NCBI GenBank assembly: GCA_021613335.1
Contig: JAJTWR010000159.1
Coordinates: 3,417,001 to 3,481,000 of the forward strand
Reading direction: 5' to 3'
DNA: 64,000 nucleotides
Source of the DNA: Whitmania pigra
Taxonomy: Eukaryota; Annelida; Clitellata; Hirudinida; Haemopidae
Part shown: piece by piece, positions 25,531 to 41,004 of the stretch
Layout: every line of letters begins with the position of its first letter
Position numbering within the stretch: the first letter of the stretch is position 1
Program-made: the position numbers and the translations under genes
Notes under the pieces: generated by a model
Told to the model about the DNA's origin: nothing
Database searches by the model: none
Seen by the model: the letters and a program-made list of their open reading frames with translations, nothing else

Positions 25531-28500
25531 ATTCAAATCAATATGAAGTAAATGGGGATAAGTTTCAGAAAAGTGGAAAATAATAAAGTTTTATTTATAT
25601 AAGTTAAGAGTAAAAATAAACCAATTATTAATAATAACTAGTTTATTATTTACAGCACAAATACGATTATTGGCATCATTTCCAGAAACATATATAGTAA
25701 TATTATTACAACAATAATTTAATCACTTTGGACGTATATTTAAAATCCTTCATATAGATAAGGAATAACAATGGAGCCAAAACAGAATTCTGAGTTACAC
25801 CGTAATCCTTGACAACATTTTCTGGAAAAGCATTATTGAAAAACAACTTTTGATTCCAGAAAATCAATTTGATACGGCGTCCCTAATACCATAATTTTCA
25901 AGTTTATGTTATGATTAAAGGTGTCAAAATCTATTTGCAAATCAAGAAACAAAACAAGTACTACATCACTAACATCGATAGCATCATAAACAGCAGATTG
26001 CAACTATAATAACGGCATATAAGTAGAATTATTATTTCTAATTCCAAATTGAGAAATATTTAACAGATGAAATTTATCCAAATAGTCATAAAGTCTACTA
26101 TGTACATTTGTTATAACAGATAACTGAGAAACAATAAAAAGGAAAAGGCATTTTCTCTCAGCAACGGGTTAATAAAGAATCAGGTTATTAAAATGACTCT
26201 GACAAAGTCAAGGGCTATCGTAGGAATATTATTTATTTTTTAATTTTTGGTTTTGAGAAAATAATGTACAAAGTTTGGATTAGTGATAAACAAAGGCATT
26301 CTGGCTTTAAAATGCAGAGGTTCTCATGAATTTAAAATTAGCAACAACCATACCTCTTTGAGTTCTTCTTTCACAAAGTGTGAAAGTCAGAAAATTGAAG
26401 AAGTGAAGAGTTGTAGAAAGTAGCCAGGAAAAAATAAATTGACTGATTGAAGTGATTGACTGAAGGTCAATGTTTCGAAGAAATGAAATGATTGACTGAC
26501 CAAACAATATCCTCTGGCAATTGGCACTTAAAAATCGTCATCAATAAAAACATTCCCAATTCATATTCTTAGATAATCCCTTTATTTTCCTGCGTAAATC
26601 CTACTTTCCGCAACCACAAGAATGTCACGTTTAGACATTTTTTGCAGACTGTGAAATATTTTTTTCGTGTAAGCACATGGTCACGTAGAAAATGCTTCAA
26701 ACTTAACTTCAATATTCAACATCCAGCTTTCAATATCCAATGTCCAACATCCAATATCATTGTCCAACTTCTATCCACACATTCAAATCCTAAATCCCTT
26801 TTCATTCAGAGTCCAAATTCCATGCCTAGGTTTTTGTTCTAGCAGATTCATCATCGCGGTGGTAACGATGATGATGATGACGACGACGATGGTGGTTATG
26901 ATGATGGCTTTCTACTGCCATCGATTTTTCAATCAACACGTGCAGAGCGGAGAGGACACGGCATGCAGATAAAAGGTGCCTTCCATCTCATATTCGTCTG
27001 CCGTGCAACGCTCTGGCGCGGGAAAGTTGCGAGTTATAAATGGATCGATAAACAGGTTCTCGGAGAGAATGCAACCAGGTGCTCGTCAGCAATTTCATTC
27101 CAAAATCTGGTTGCTTGCCTGGATTTCCATGCCGTTGCATTGCGTGAGTTTATCGGAGCATTTCCATTCATTGTTTTAACTCAATTCATTAATATTTTAT
27201 TTTATTTCAAATTGATCGCTTAATTTTCATCATTTGCGGCGTAAATAAATTTGAAAGTAAATTGATCTGAAAGTTATTTATTTCACGACTTAAGAATGAA
27301 AGACCAACTCTGTTATAAATCCAAAATTGCAATTCATTTTCCCTAAAACTTCAATTTATCATGAAAATGGAGATCACGTTTGCACGACGATAACGACGAC
27401 GACTATGAGAAGGTAATGGCTGGAATGGGAAGATGTTGATGATGTTGACACAAGGGGATGTTTGACCAAGTTGCAGATGCGCGAAAATCTCGCGGAAAAA
27501 TCCAGAGCCACGTTCATCGGTGAAAGGAAGAAGTTCTGAATTTATGTTGACAACCTCAAATCAACCTGGATGGCCAACCTAAGCAGGAGACAAGATTGGG
27601 TTGGATGGGTAGCACTGGGAAGTAATGAAGTGATGGGTTTTGAGGGACTGGAGAATAGTATTTTTTTAGTGAAGATTTAAATGCCAAAATTCTTCGATAA
27701 TGTTCAGTGCTTCCAACATAAATTGAGGTGTCGAGCATTGAAAGAAGGTCGTGAGAAAATGATTTAAAATGAATTTATATCACCAATACAGTTCTAAACC
27801 ATTCTGTTGATGTTAATGAATTATGTAACGCCTTCTTTTGAGTGTCTTTACGAACATGATTACAGAAAGATGGAAGCTGCCATCATAATAGTCATTAAGT
27901 GGTATTCGTCACCAAATAAATAACGATTACATTAAGCATTTTTTCTCATAGCTTAAAATTACTTTTCTTCTTTCGTTAAAGGCTAGAATCGGACAAAATA
28001 TTTCCAAAGGAGCACTTGATAACCTCTGATGCGTCGTTCCGTTAACAACTCCAATTTTTCATTACTCAGAAGGTTGGTCTTTTGTCTTTGCTGTGGATTT
28101 TAGGAAATATTTAGAAACATTATATTAAAATTAAGCATTAATGTCATTTACATATTTTATTTATTTAAATAATGTTAGTCGTTGTAATTGAAATTATTGA
28201 AATTATTTTACTTGATCGCTGGCAGCACAAAAGTCACCAGCGTAAAATAGTGAACGACAATTAGGAAAGTGATTCTTAATTTTGTTTCTTTAAAATTGAT
28301 CTCGACACCTCCATTAATCTGAAGTGAATTGCGATATTTTGAGTTGAGTACAAGATCCTCAGTTGATCACGTTTTGGTACTTTCCACCCAGTTGATGAGA
28401 TCTTCTTGTGGGTAAAAGGAGTGAGGGAAGAATGGTTAGGAAACGTGTTGAGGATGAATCGGAAAGCGTTCTGAACATTCGTTTGACAAGCACACAATTT

Positions 28501-29340
28501 CTTCTTTAAACCATCACGGCCGTTTAATAAGCCAATTTAATCCGCATCGTCGTCGTCATCGTAGTCATCATCACCATTATCATTCATTGTCCACATAACG
28601 GTGCTGCTATCATTAAGAGACTGTGTTCCCAAATTAAATCAATCCTTTGAAGTGCTCCTTAATGAGACAAATGAATTCTTGCTCCTGAAATTTCATTCGT
28701 GGTTCGAGCGATAATTAAGTGCTTATTTTAAATTATTTATTTATTTTAAATGCCACGAGTTAAGATATTTACAACGAATGTCCAAACAATTATTTCAGAT
28801 GACTGAAACATCTAGGTTCACTTTACCTTTATCGTCTCATTGAATGCAAGAATTTCAAACAGAAATTCAGTAAACTGTGTGGTCTCGCAAATTTCGTATC
28901 TTAATTTTGCTAATGTCGAAAGAAGAAATATCTTTCCTCTTACTCTGCTGACGTCACCCATGCATCAAGGAAGAGCATTAAATTAGTGCTGGCAGGAAAT
29001 TTTTATTCAAAAATCTTCCTCCAATCAGAAGCATCTCCATTTCCATTGATATTCAAGTTGTGTAGAGGAGACCAAAAGATGATCCAAGCACCCTCATAAT
29101 TACCAGGGTTGAAGGTCACAGGGTGAAAGATTCAGGGAAGATGAGGCATAAATGATATTATTAGTGACACGACGACCTCTAAATGCCTGTTCGTCATGAA
29201 TAAATTGAAAATTGTCTGAAATTTATCTTCAAATTGGTGTTTTATCATATCATGAAATAGATACGGCGCTGGCAACAAGATTGATTCAAAAGAGGAAATT
29301 ATTTAAAAAAAAAACAAAACCAATACTAATTGAAAATAAA
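25531..29340. other. Non-coding stretch
   Basis: Mostly AT-rich. A GC-richer patch at about 26930-27170 has an E2F-like GGCGCGGGAAA and GATA words and could be a regulatory element. The 86-aa frame across it has no recognisable motif. Confidence 0.4.
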
Positions 29341-29345
29341 TTAAT

Positions 29346-29637
<292 letters not shown>

Positions 29638-29639
29638 CA

Positions 29640-30734
29640 AAGTTATTAGGCCCACTTTAATGTCTCACGATCATACCCTGACACCTATTTACACCTGCTA
29701 ATGGTTAACTTTGGAAGATCTCAGAAATAACTTTATGAATCATAATCATTCGTTCTCAGTAAATATATTTTGCATTATCAAAATGTTATTATAACCAAGC
29801 TCTACAAATGAACATATTTCATAGTTCTTGTTAACATTTAACCAGCAGAACTAAATAATGGTTCATAGTTCTGGCAAATAATGCCAATTTAAAATATCTA
29901 CGTCCATTGAACCATCATCATTGACCAGTGGACTTAGCACATTCTTTCCTATACTTTATAAGGTTCATCAGAAGTTCTTTCAAAATCTTGTTGGTCTGAG
30001 TCAGAATCCATCAACTTTAAACGTTTAAACATTAGATTCACATTGCTTTATTGACAATATCACCAACTACTATTTATTACTATTGCAAAATAAGTGACCA
30101 AGTTCGATTCTTTAAATTGTTTGATAACGCCTCATGCTTTAAAATCGTGACTCAAGTGCTATCGAAATGTGTCGCAATATTTCCAAGCTTGTCGTGTGAC
30201 CTATACGTTCACTGAAGCCATTAAGCTGCCTCGAATTTAGATCATCATCATAATTTCTAGTCATGTGCGTTGTCACTAGCACGACACATTGCCACTGGCA
30301 TGACTACATGACACATACAAATGGGTAAGATCAAATGAACTCAATCAATATTGAAAAAAAAACAATGATATATATAATGAGGAATTAAGAAATTTTGGTT
30401 AGGTATAATATTTTATGACCGATATTTTAGAAGATATTACATGGTCACCCAACTTTTCGAATTTTGAATTTTTCAAAAAATCGGCCACACATAATGTGTT
30501 ATAACTAATGTTGTAAAAGAGATAGAGCAATATTATTTAAGGGATTTGTTTGCCTAACTTTAACCTAGTAAATAATATAAAAATTAATATTTTATTTATT
30601 TATTCAATAATATTTTGTCTATTTGTTTATACTATGATGGTCTAAATATTTGAAAAGTTTCACCCACATTCAGCAAAAATTCAAATTGGTCATACTATAT
30701 ATATAAGCCGTAGTATAGAATCCTCGGAAAGGCT
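29640..30734. other. Non-coding stretch
   Basis: AT-rich. Nothing recognisable. Confidence 0.5.
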
Positions 30735-30835
30735 GCGCCTCTCACGATGGCAGCACGGGGTTCAAACCCCGCTGCAGGTGCAACGTCCTAATCATCAAGC
30801 TATGCAACGGACGTTAATAAAACATTACATTTTTT
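30735..30835 (+). mobile_element. tRNA-like SINE, family B
   Basis: CTGCGCCTCTCACGATGGCA is followed by a B-box-like GGGGTTCAAACCCCGC, then AGCTATGCAACGGACGTTAATAAAA. The 3' tail is shared with the copies at 44140 and, inverted, at 1058. Confidence 0.65.
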
Positions 30836-30837
30836 AG

Positions 30838-31513
30838 AATCATCGGAAGCCAATTTGAGCATAGGCAGCGATGATAAAAGGAACAACATTGAAGAGCACA
30901 CGTGGCCCTATTTAATGACAATGTTCAGATTTGAATCAAAGGAAGCAAAATCGTACAAGTTTGCATGCCAACTGTGCAAACAAACAAAAAACTGTTCAGC
31001 ATTGGAAGATTCATCGTCACACTTGATGAAACATCGAATGCGTGCATCCAGCACATGTTTCGAAATATGAATTGTTGAAAAGAAGTGCACTTAAGGAAAG
31101 GTAGTGAAACGACTGTGAAAGCGAACCAAAGGGGAAATTTCACCAAAATAAGGTTCCCCAGTCATTCGTCTGACATTCAGATGCCGTTGGTCTAGAACTT
31201 AGTTGTGTTGAAAGTTAACAAACAAAAGTTAATAAAAACACTTTCATTAGTATAAATGTTATTACTTTATTAATTAATGACTGTAAGTACTAGCAGTCAG
31301 TACCAAAAATTCATACATAGACATTTAAATAATAAACAATTATGATGTGGCACCAGTACTTTTACCTTTTAAGTAACTTTTAATTACTATAGCGTTTTAC
31401 TTTTACTTAAGTACATCTTTGAACAAATACTCTTACTTTTACCTAAGTAAATTTTTGAGATATTACTTGTACTTTTACTTAATTACCGAAACGCGGTACT
31501 TTTTACAACACTG
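30838..31513 (+). mobile_element. hAT-type transposon remnant with a BED zinc finger
   Basis: A frame ending at 31070 carries a BED-like finger: WPYLMTMF, then FACQLCK, then SSHLMKHRM, which is the usual W...C-x2-C...H-x3-5-H spacing in hAT transposases and ZBED proteins. It stops soon after, and no catalytic domain follows. At 31360-31513 the DNA has repeated ACTTTTACTTAAGTA words and ends in GTACTTTTTACAACACTG, the form of a hAT terminal repeat (CAGTGTTGTAAAAAGTAC inverted). No matching left end was found. The SINE at 30735 may have disrupted it. Confidence 0.6.
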
Positions 31514-31519
31514 ACTATT

Positions 31520-33030
31520 TTCGACTGCCAATCAGGACCGAACGTCGACCTCGCATTTGAAATCTTTTCTCAGTTTTGGACTTTCGCATTGCTTCTCATC
31601 CTGTGACATGTAGATGCTCATTATAATGTACTGTATATTATATTATTTATTTATCTCTTATTGCTTCGCTTGCAACACTATAGTATAGTCTACAGTATCC
31701 TGCAATTTTTATCAAACAACAATTCCAGTATCTGCATCTTTAAATCCCTGCAACGTGCTCATATGCATGCAATTAACAAACCTAGGAATATGTGCAAAAC
31801 TCAATTTTTTTTAACAACTGAAACCATATTTCGTGCATCGTCTGTTTTTACATTTACTGTTTTCTAGAAATCAAATTAATTTTAAATAAATGATTTAAAA
31901 GAGTTTACTAAATAAATTATTTGATTAATTTAATGGTTAAAAATCCAGTCCATAATATTGACCATTTATTGAATAATTGACGACTTCTCCGAGAAAGTAA
32001 ACCTGAAAATGAGATAAGCTTCAACGAAGCCATGAAGTTGTAACTTCAAATGCATTTTGTTGGAATTCGAAAGAAATTTCATTTTGAACGATTTTTGAAA
32101 GAAAATTCCAATCCGATTATTTCGCCACTTCAGTCATTTGTCAGAAATTTGTGAATTTTGGGTTCGCACCGTTAAAACTTTAAAAACCTGCTCTTAACGT
32201 CACCTTCTTTTTTGAAACTTTTGACGTGACGTCATGAAATAATATCGTGGCATGAAATAATATTATGACTTGAAATAATATTATGGCACAAAATATGACA
32301 TGTTATAAAATATTATAATGTGAAACAATGTTATAATATGAAAAAAAATCGAATAAGGAATTTCCAAAAATATTAATATTTTTCTTTATTAAATGAGAAC
32401 AAATTGTTCGGAAAGATATTTTTCATCAACATGGTTCATGGTTGAATACATTTCCTGCAATTTGAATTCACGAATAAATCATAAAAATTCAACAATCACG
32501 AAACCAAAAGTAGATTTAAATGAATTGTTTTAAATGAATAAATGTCTTTCACTTGTTCAAATAATGAGAACATAAGATTTAAACATAACTTTGCCAAATA
32601 AATGTTAAAGTCTGAAATTGAACATTTTTCAAATAAACGTTTTTTTAAAGACGGTTCGAAACATATTTCCTTCGAGCTGTTCAATCGTGCGTCACACGAC
32701 AGCTTCATTCTGGACGTGACAACGAACATGTTTTTTGTTTACTTTTCGTTTCCATGGTTTTCGAGTTCGTTGAAGCGGGAAAATTGGCTGGGTACGTTCG
32801 GTGCACCTCAGCCATTCATTTTGTGCCTGATGAAGTATTCATTGAAAGGTTCATTAATACGTTACGATGTCATGAATTATTAATTACTTTAACAATATTA
32901 GTTGTTAAATGTTCACGTGTTTTTTAATAATATATATAAATAATACTAAAATATATAATTGTTACGTCTAATATTTAATATAATTAATACTTTACATCTA
33001 ATATTACAGCTTGCCTCACTTATAACCAAT
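31520..33030. other. Non-coding stretch
   Basis: AT-rich, with repeated ATGAAATAATATTATG words near 32250-32340. No gene seen. Confidence 0.5.
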
Positions 33031-33034
33031 ATTA

Positions 33035-33209
<175 letters not shown>

Positions 33210-33829
33210 ATGAAACTTTTTAAGCTCCAAAAACCGTTCCATCACTCCGTGAAGTTTACAACACTCAATTTAAAATAATAATTTTATTAAAAGTCGCAAC
33301 TAAAAAAAAACTTTCGGCAATAAATCAATTTCTTGACAATGCCCGAGAATCGATAGAAAATAAAATATCCCTGGAGTGTGAATGGGTTGTGCACGCGTCC
33401 AGACATTCTCTGCGACGTCAAAGAACCGAGGTGGTCGATAAAGTTGTGGAGTAAAACAGGTTTAAACACGTGCACCTGACGTGGGGATTAAGTTTTTCTT
33501 CGGGCGCCAGGAAGCCTTCCTAAAAGGATCAGATGGAAAGGTAGCTTTACCGCTTCCAAAGCCCACCGTTTTCACAAAACATTTCCATGTGGAATTGAAA
33601 AATGAAATCCATTTTAAGCTGCTTGCTTGGATCTGACGCATTCATTCTTTCCAATAGCCATTTTTTTTATCCTACCCTCCAACCTTCCATATTCTACCAT
33701 CCTTCATTCGTTCATCGGCACTCCACCATTCATAACTTATCAAGTCAGTCACCTGGAGCGATGAGAGTTACCGCAAAGATGGACAGGAACACGTCTTCGG
33801 ATAATGTAAAGTCGTTGATTCCATAAAAT
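33210..33829. other. Non-coding stretch, GC-richer patch
   Basis: About 33340-33560 is richer in GC, with CACGTG, TGACGTGG and GCGACGTCAAAG words. It could be a regulatory element; no exon was found. Confidence 0.35.
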
Positions 33830-33975
33830 CGAAGGGAATAAAGTGATGAAGTAATAAATTAATAAATTAATGAATTAATAAAGTGATGAAGTAATGAAGT
33901 GACGAAGTAATAAATTAATAAAGTGATGAAGTAATGAAGTAACGAAGTAATGAAGTGACAAAGTAATGAAGTGAT
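33830..33975. repeat. GAAGTAAT-type short tandem repeat
   Basis: Alternating AAATTAAT and GAAGTAAT/GAAGTGAT units of eight bases over about 145 bp. Confidence 0.85.
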
Positions 33976-35100
33976 TCCTTTTGTTGCAATAATCCCCTCT
34001 GAAGGTGTCTGCCTCTAAGCGAAAGGAAACGAGATTTTTGCTCTACGAGCTGAAAGTGAAGGATCTTGGGAAAAGTGAATTTAAATTAAAAGTTATTTCA
34101 GTGGATGGTTATTCAATTACACGGTTGCATGGTTGGTTCAATGAATTTCACAATCTTTGCAGTAAGAATTAAATACGAAATAATTACTAAGAAGTGATTA
34201 TTAATGAATATCAACTTAAATTAACAAAATTTAAAAAATGAAACTCGAAAGGAATGATGGCAAATAATAACATAATAATACTATTGCTGAAACAAGACAT
34301 TTTAAAACTCTCAAGTAATTTAAAGTGATTAACTATTTACTTAGCAACGTTTTTAGCGCATAAAATATTACAATTTACAACTCATTCCAGCTCATAATTC
34401 TGTTGTAAGATCTTCTCAATCCTTAACAACTCTTGCAACAAATTCTATTCAGCTCTCAGAAAAATGTTGATTTCCTGAAGAAATAGGATAGAATCAATTT
34501 AGGAACATCCATCATTAATGTGGAAATACACGCAGATGTTTTTAATGGATAAATCATCCTCCAGAGTTTCATGCAATTAAATTTCTCCTTGAAGATATTT
34601 TCTGCTTTTAAAGTTCTTCATCTGAAAAATTATGCTTCCTATTTTGCCCTCCAATTTCGTTTAAATGAAGTTTTAAATTGGGGAAGGAAGGAGTCATTTG
34701 TTCTCAAATAACCTTTCCTCACCTTCTTCTTTTGTATTTTTTTAATAAATTGAACTCAATTATTTATTATTATTATTACATTTTTTTGAAAAATGTTTCT
34801 TCAGATGAAACGATTCTACAATTTTTGAATTAAACTGACATATTCGTGTTTATTTTATATTTTATGAAAAAAAATCATAAATCACAAACCATAACAAACT
34901 TTTTTTTGCTTAATTACAATTGCTTAATTGCAATATTGAAGTTATTTTGAGTGAAATTACTACTCATAATAACACATAATATTAATAACTATTTATAATT
35001 AAATACGAAATAATTAAATCATTTAGCCAGAGTTAGGCGAGTTGCCTACGAATAATTAAAGGTGAAGTACCTACTTCCCGTTGGGGAAAATTATTCATAA
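33976..35100. other. Non-coding stretch
   Basis: AT-rich. Nothing recognisable. Confidence 0.5.
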
Positions 35101-35196
35101 TTATTATGTTGATTATCACTATAATAATAATTATTATCATGTTGCTTATCACTATAATAATAATTATTATTATGTTGATTATTGCTATTATAATAA
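35101..35196. repeat. About 33-bp tandem repeat, three copies
   Basis: Three units of about 30-33 bp, each with ATGTTGATTATCACTATAAT or a close variant. The 63-aa frame through it is a by-product. Confidence 0.75.
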
Positions 35197-35718
35197 TCAT
35201 GAAGTTAATTATAGTTATGAAAAAATTAGTATGTTGATTAATATAGTAATAGTTATTGAATTAATAAAATAACAGTAGTAATTAACAATTAACATCAACT
35301 ACAACGACAACAATGCCAAGAGTGTTACACAACTTGGAAGCTAATAATGTTTTAAAGATTTAATTTTTTTCTGAGCATTTAATTTATGCATTTTATCCTA
35401 AATTCACATCTCAGTGGATCGGATTTCTGAAATTTCTCGAGTGTCTCATTAAAATGTCTTCATTTTTAATCTTTAAGTTCGAAAGTTTTATTTTAATTCG
35501 AGGATATTTTACAGCTCTGGAGTTTTAAATGTTTTAAATATGTTCTTGTACAGCTTCTCAGAGCTAAATTAAGTAGAAAAATAATATTACTAATTAAAAT
35601 AATAATAATAATAATAATATATAAAACATAATAATTATTAATTATCAATCATTAATTATTAATTATAAATCATAATAATTATTAATTATCATGATGTTAA
35701 CAACATTAAGTTAAAATG

Positions 35719-35805
35719 GTGATGATGATGATGATGATGATGATGATGACGACGACGATGACAATGATAATGATAATAATAATAATAATAATTATAATAA
35801 TAATA

Positions 35806-35848
<43 letters not shown>
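35719..35848. repeat. GAT then AAT compound microsatellite
   Basis: (GAT)n changes through GACGAC and GATAAT into (AAT)n. Confidence 0.93.
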
Positions 35849-35849
<1 letters not shown>

Positions 35850-35850
<1 letters not shown>

Positions 35851-37360
35851 CCAGACTGTTTCATAGCATTTTTTTATTTCTGCACCAGTTGACCTGTCAT
35901 ACCTGATGTATATTTTGCAAATGCAGTTCATTCATTGTGAATCATTCGAAGGTCGATTCTCCGTAGAAATGAAAATTTAATTTTTATGAACTTTTATTAC
36001 AACAAAATAACTTATTTTGAACTTTTTAACACCTGATATTTTATTTTTTCAAAATTATTAAATTCTAAAATAATTTAATTTTTTTAATACTATTTTATAT
36101 CCTCAGTGGAAGAAATTAATTTCGCGAAGCAGCTTGTGGCTCATGATGAAGCTTCAAATATCTTCTGACCTTTTGGCGCCATTCACTCAACGATTTGATC
36201 TTAATTTCCAACTCAAATAATTTATTTTAATTAATACGTTCATTACATTTCATTTATCTTATTATTTCACCTTTCACCTCCCAAGCCTACTTAAAAATGA
36301 CACATGAAACTAATTAGAATGTGTCTGTATCATGTATATTAACATAAAAATATGCAATTAGAATTTTGTTTTACAAATATATCATTTGTTATAACTATTT
36401 TCCATCAATGGGTTTCTCATCATATGAACAGGTCTAACTGCAAAACATATAGCTATACACTATCACCAAAACAGAACTAATTTACAACATAAAAATGCTT
36501 GGAATACGCCAAATAACTGTAAGATCTTTCCTCAGTAAGATGTTTTACAATTAACATCACAAAATTTAAAAATAGCGTTTTTTTTACATATATTTTAAAG
36601 ACAAAAATATTAATATTTTTCTTAACTTGCAATTTTTTATGTTAGAGTTGTTTTTGAACTCTCCAAAACATACATAACAGTTTTTGTAAAAATATTTTTC
36701 ATGACCTAAGTGACCAAAATCATGATTACCCCACAAGTGGAACTTTGGGAGTTAAAAGGTTAAAATGATAAGACCACGAACTCCATGGATGGAAGGTTGA
36801 TGAAAAGCAAATACTTCTGAACGGTTTATTTAAAATTTATTCCAAGAAATATTATAAAAAGATTACGTCATTTCAAATAATCCCCATTCAACGATTCCAG
36901 AGCAATACTTATTTTCAATGTTTTTCTTTGTTTTAAATATTTATTTCTTGGTAAACATTTGCAATAGAAAAAAACTTGAAAGTACTTTTAAGAAAAAGAA
37001 AACTTGGTGGCTTCAAAAAGTCACAATTGATTCGATCGACATTTTCTATGCTTTCAAGTTATTTGATGCTCCATTATTTGCAGACAATCATTTGTTATTC
37101 TGTTTTGATCAGACTTTTTCATGGACTTCAGCTTTTAATGATGGTACAATTTGGACGCATGATGATGATTCACCTGCGATTAAAAATTGCCAGGTGCTTT
37201 GAAGTGCGCTCTTGTGATGATGCAGCAACATCGACAGTTCTAAAAGTTCTTTGAGACCTTTCTTAATTTTCGAGGTTGGAAAATAAAGATAAACACCTGC
37301 TTTATTTTTTTTACAGAGAGGATATATTACAAACAAAACAGGAGGTACAGCACGTAGTAA
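35850..37360. other. Non-coding stretch
   Basis: AT-rich. Overlapping 92-94-aa frames at 36918-37254 have no recognisable domain and are probably chance. Confidence 0.4.
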
Positions 37361-37361
37361 A

Positions 37362-37718
<357 letters not shown>

Positions 37719-37719
37719 A

Positions 37720-40700
37720 AGTTTCTTACAAATATTTATGGAAGCATGTATACAGTTATGTAATAAAACATTGCTTGATATTTAGAATACAAGAAATATT
37801 GTTATACTTAAACGTAATTTAATGTGATCTGAAATATATTTTTAAATTTAAAATAAAATATTATTATTAGAAATAAACTGCTGCGTCATGAATATTTATC
37901 CCTTTGATGACATACTTCAGTCATTTCAAGTAACTTCGTCAGGAATTGAAATAAACACCAAGGATGACGATGACGACGACGACGATGGCGGTGATGCTGA
38001 TGATGAGGAGTATGAGACGAGACATGCGAAATAAACGGCTGAACATTTCCCGTGAGAAGAATGCCTTCTCAGACGTGATTGCTTAAAAACATGGAAATGG
38101 AAATGAGATCTTTGACCAGAAATTAAAAAAAAAGTGGCCCACTGCCACTCCGAGTGTTGCACCCAGTCAGAGTCCCTCCCATCCGCACATAAATAATTGT
38201 CAAATAAAAAATTAATTGATGAATGTACTTTTTTAAAACTGTTTTATTGATATTTAACAATTATTTGTAGCAAATCATTTTAAAATCATCTCTGAAACGA
38301 TTAAGACCTCAAGAAAAGTCTTGAAATTTCAAAACCTACCGAAAAATAACAAAAATATTTCCATTAAAACAAGCAATACAACAAAAATATTTCCATTAAA
38401 ACAAGAAAAATGTCTTAGAGTAACTTAAGCCGCGTGTTTACGAATTGTTAATGGACATTCAATATTTGGATTAATCACAAATGTCATAATGCGTCATACA
38501 TATACTGCAATACCTGTTACCATACAATTTAATACTTACACTTGTATTAATACATGTCACAATAACTAGAAATAAATACAATAAATCCATAAAAACATAC
38601 ATTTGTATTGTCTACAAACCGCTGAGTCAGACGATCATCATGAACAGCAAAATGTGGAAATATGTAGTATGCGTGTCTATGTAAATGAAGGGGTGGAGTT
38701 TGGGATTTGTGAAGAATCTCAGTGAAAATATTTCCAACAAATGTTAACAATTGAAAATATTTCTTTGGAACTTTCCTTTGGAAAATGGAAATCACTGGAA
38801 ATACCGGAGTTTGGTGTCTTGGGAGAAGCAAAAGAAATTTTGAGGGATTTGGGGTTTTTTTTGGCAATTTAGAAAATTACTAAAAAATGAGTTCATTTAA
38901 TGGCAACTATTGCAAAACTGGTAACGCTTGTTTTTATTTAACAAATGTTTTAAGAATAAAATGTGTCTGTTTCTAATTCAAAAGAAAACATGTCAATACC
39001 GCCCTTGTCACTGCATCACAAAAGTGTAAAAAACATTCATTCTTATTCCGAGCTCAGCATTCTAAGAAGCGCCACTGGTTTATGATGATTGGAGTGGAAA
39101 GTTCACGAGGTTAAACGAGATTAAGGTTGACGAAAGGTCAAACGAAGAGACGCAGACGGTGCTTAGGGTTGAAGTATGCAAATTCAGCCTTCAAGAATGA
39201 AGTCAGCCTTCTCATTCGGCGCGTCGGACAATGTTTTGAAAATTTACTCAGCAACAACGTCAAACTGGCTGGAATATTTTACGTGTAAATAATAATAAAC
39301 GCCATAAATTATGTTTATTTAATTATTTATTTAAGTCATGTTTAATTTTTGCTAATTCAGAGAATTTTCAGTCATTTTTGTGAGATTTAAAAATGATTTA
39401 GATGATGATGATAATAATAATGATGACAATAAGGTTTTGAATAACCACGCATTAATCTAGAGAGAATTAAACTGCTAATAAATTGATGAGAATAAAATGA
39501 TTAAAAACATTTTAAAATTAAGTCGATCAAAATAAAAATTATTTTAAAACTTTTGTCATTGAACTTTGTTGGCTTTTCATTTACATTAATAATTATTAAT
39601 AAAAGCAATTATTGATTGTCTCTTAACTACTTCAATAAACATTTTGTGAATTAAAACTGGCATTAAGCCTGGAATGGGTGGAAGAAATTCAAATGAAAAG
39701 TCGATGGAATGGTTAAAATTTTCACCTGCTTATTTGAAGGGTCAATAAAATATTTTGCTTCCACGAAAATATTTCACGCTGTAATGATATTTTTAATCAT
39801 CGTTGCCATGAAACATAGCAAGAATTTTTCAAATCGATTTTTTTTAAATTTTAATTTAGAGAAAAGTTCCTAAAAAAAGATTAAAATAGCTACAATTAGA
39901 TTTCCAACTTATTTCTTATTGAGCAAATTGGTACTTCTTATTCCATTGATTCGTTGAAATGAGGCGTAAATAATGAATAATATTAAATATAAAAGTAACA
40001 ATTAATAATAAATAATAACAAGTGATAAATATTAAATAATAATAAATTGTAAAAAGTAATAAATATTAAATAATAATAAATAATAATTGTTCACAATATC
40101 TTGAGTGGATGGAAAGTTGAAAATAATTGAATTTCTTATGCATTTATAAAGAGGACATTATATTGAGACAATAACAGGATTATGGGGCAACTTCAAAGTG
40201 TGAATGCAAATATCTAATAAATTGTTTATTATTAAATAATAATTCTATAATATACTTAATAATGTAAATAACAATAATTAGCAATGGTGGTTAATAATAA
40301 TATTAATAATAAAATTTAATATCTGTGATTAAACCTTAAAGAATATTATTACATTGAATCATTGAGTTATATTACATTACATTGCGTCATATCGCATTAT
40401 ATTATACATATGTCGCAATATCACATTATTCAGGAAACCCATTCGCATTGAAGACAAATATATACCATAATAATATTTAATTAGTTTATAATTAATTAAA
40501 CAAATTAAATTTAATATTTAACTAATTAGAGTAACTAATAAATGAACTAATTAATTGATGATGTTGTTTAATAGCAGAAAACAATTTTTCAATTACTAAA
40601 CAAAATTTAAAACTTTATTAAATATAGAAGTTGCAAATGCAATAGTAACAGATAATGCAATAACAACAACAATAATAATAACATTTACAAATAATACTAT

Positions 40701-40860
40701 AATAAAGGAAAAGATTAATTGGAAAATAAATTTCTCGCCAGCAATAGATTGACTGATGAATGTGGTGATGAACCTGCCACATGTCAAGGATATGAATAAT
40801 TTATGTTATTATGTTAATTTAGTTTTTTTCGTTTTTTATTAACGTCAGTTGCATATCTAG
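37720..40860. other. Non-coding stretch
   Basis: AT-rich. It contains a direct repeat of ACAAAAATATTTCCATTAAA near 38350 and 38383, and a somewhat GC-richer patch at 39040-39240. No gene is recognised. Confidence 0.45.
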
Positions 40861-40881
40861 ATGATCAGGACGGGGTGACTC

Positions 40882-41004
40882 GTCATAACAGCCCGGCGAC
40901 AAAACAGCCCCGTCAAAATAGCCCAGGACAAAACAGCCCCGTCAATACAGCCCCGTCAAAATAGCCCAGGACAAAACAGCCCCGTCAATACAGCCCAAGA
41001 CTTG
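40882..41004. repeat. 14-15-bp minisatellite (AAAACAGCCC type)
   Basis: Alternating units CCCCGTCAAAATAG, CCCAGGACAAAACAG and CCCCGTCAATACAG, with a higher-order period of about 43 bp. It is much more GC-rich than its flanks and runs straight into a SINE-like block. Confidence 0.9.

Noticed and set aside
26963..27223. 86-aa frame in a GC-richer patch
   Set aside because: No domain, splice context or start context. A regulatory patch is at least as likely.
36918..37254. Overlapping 92-94-aa frames
   Set aside because: Two frames are open over the same AT-rich DNA with no motif, which suggests chance.
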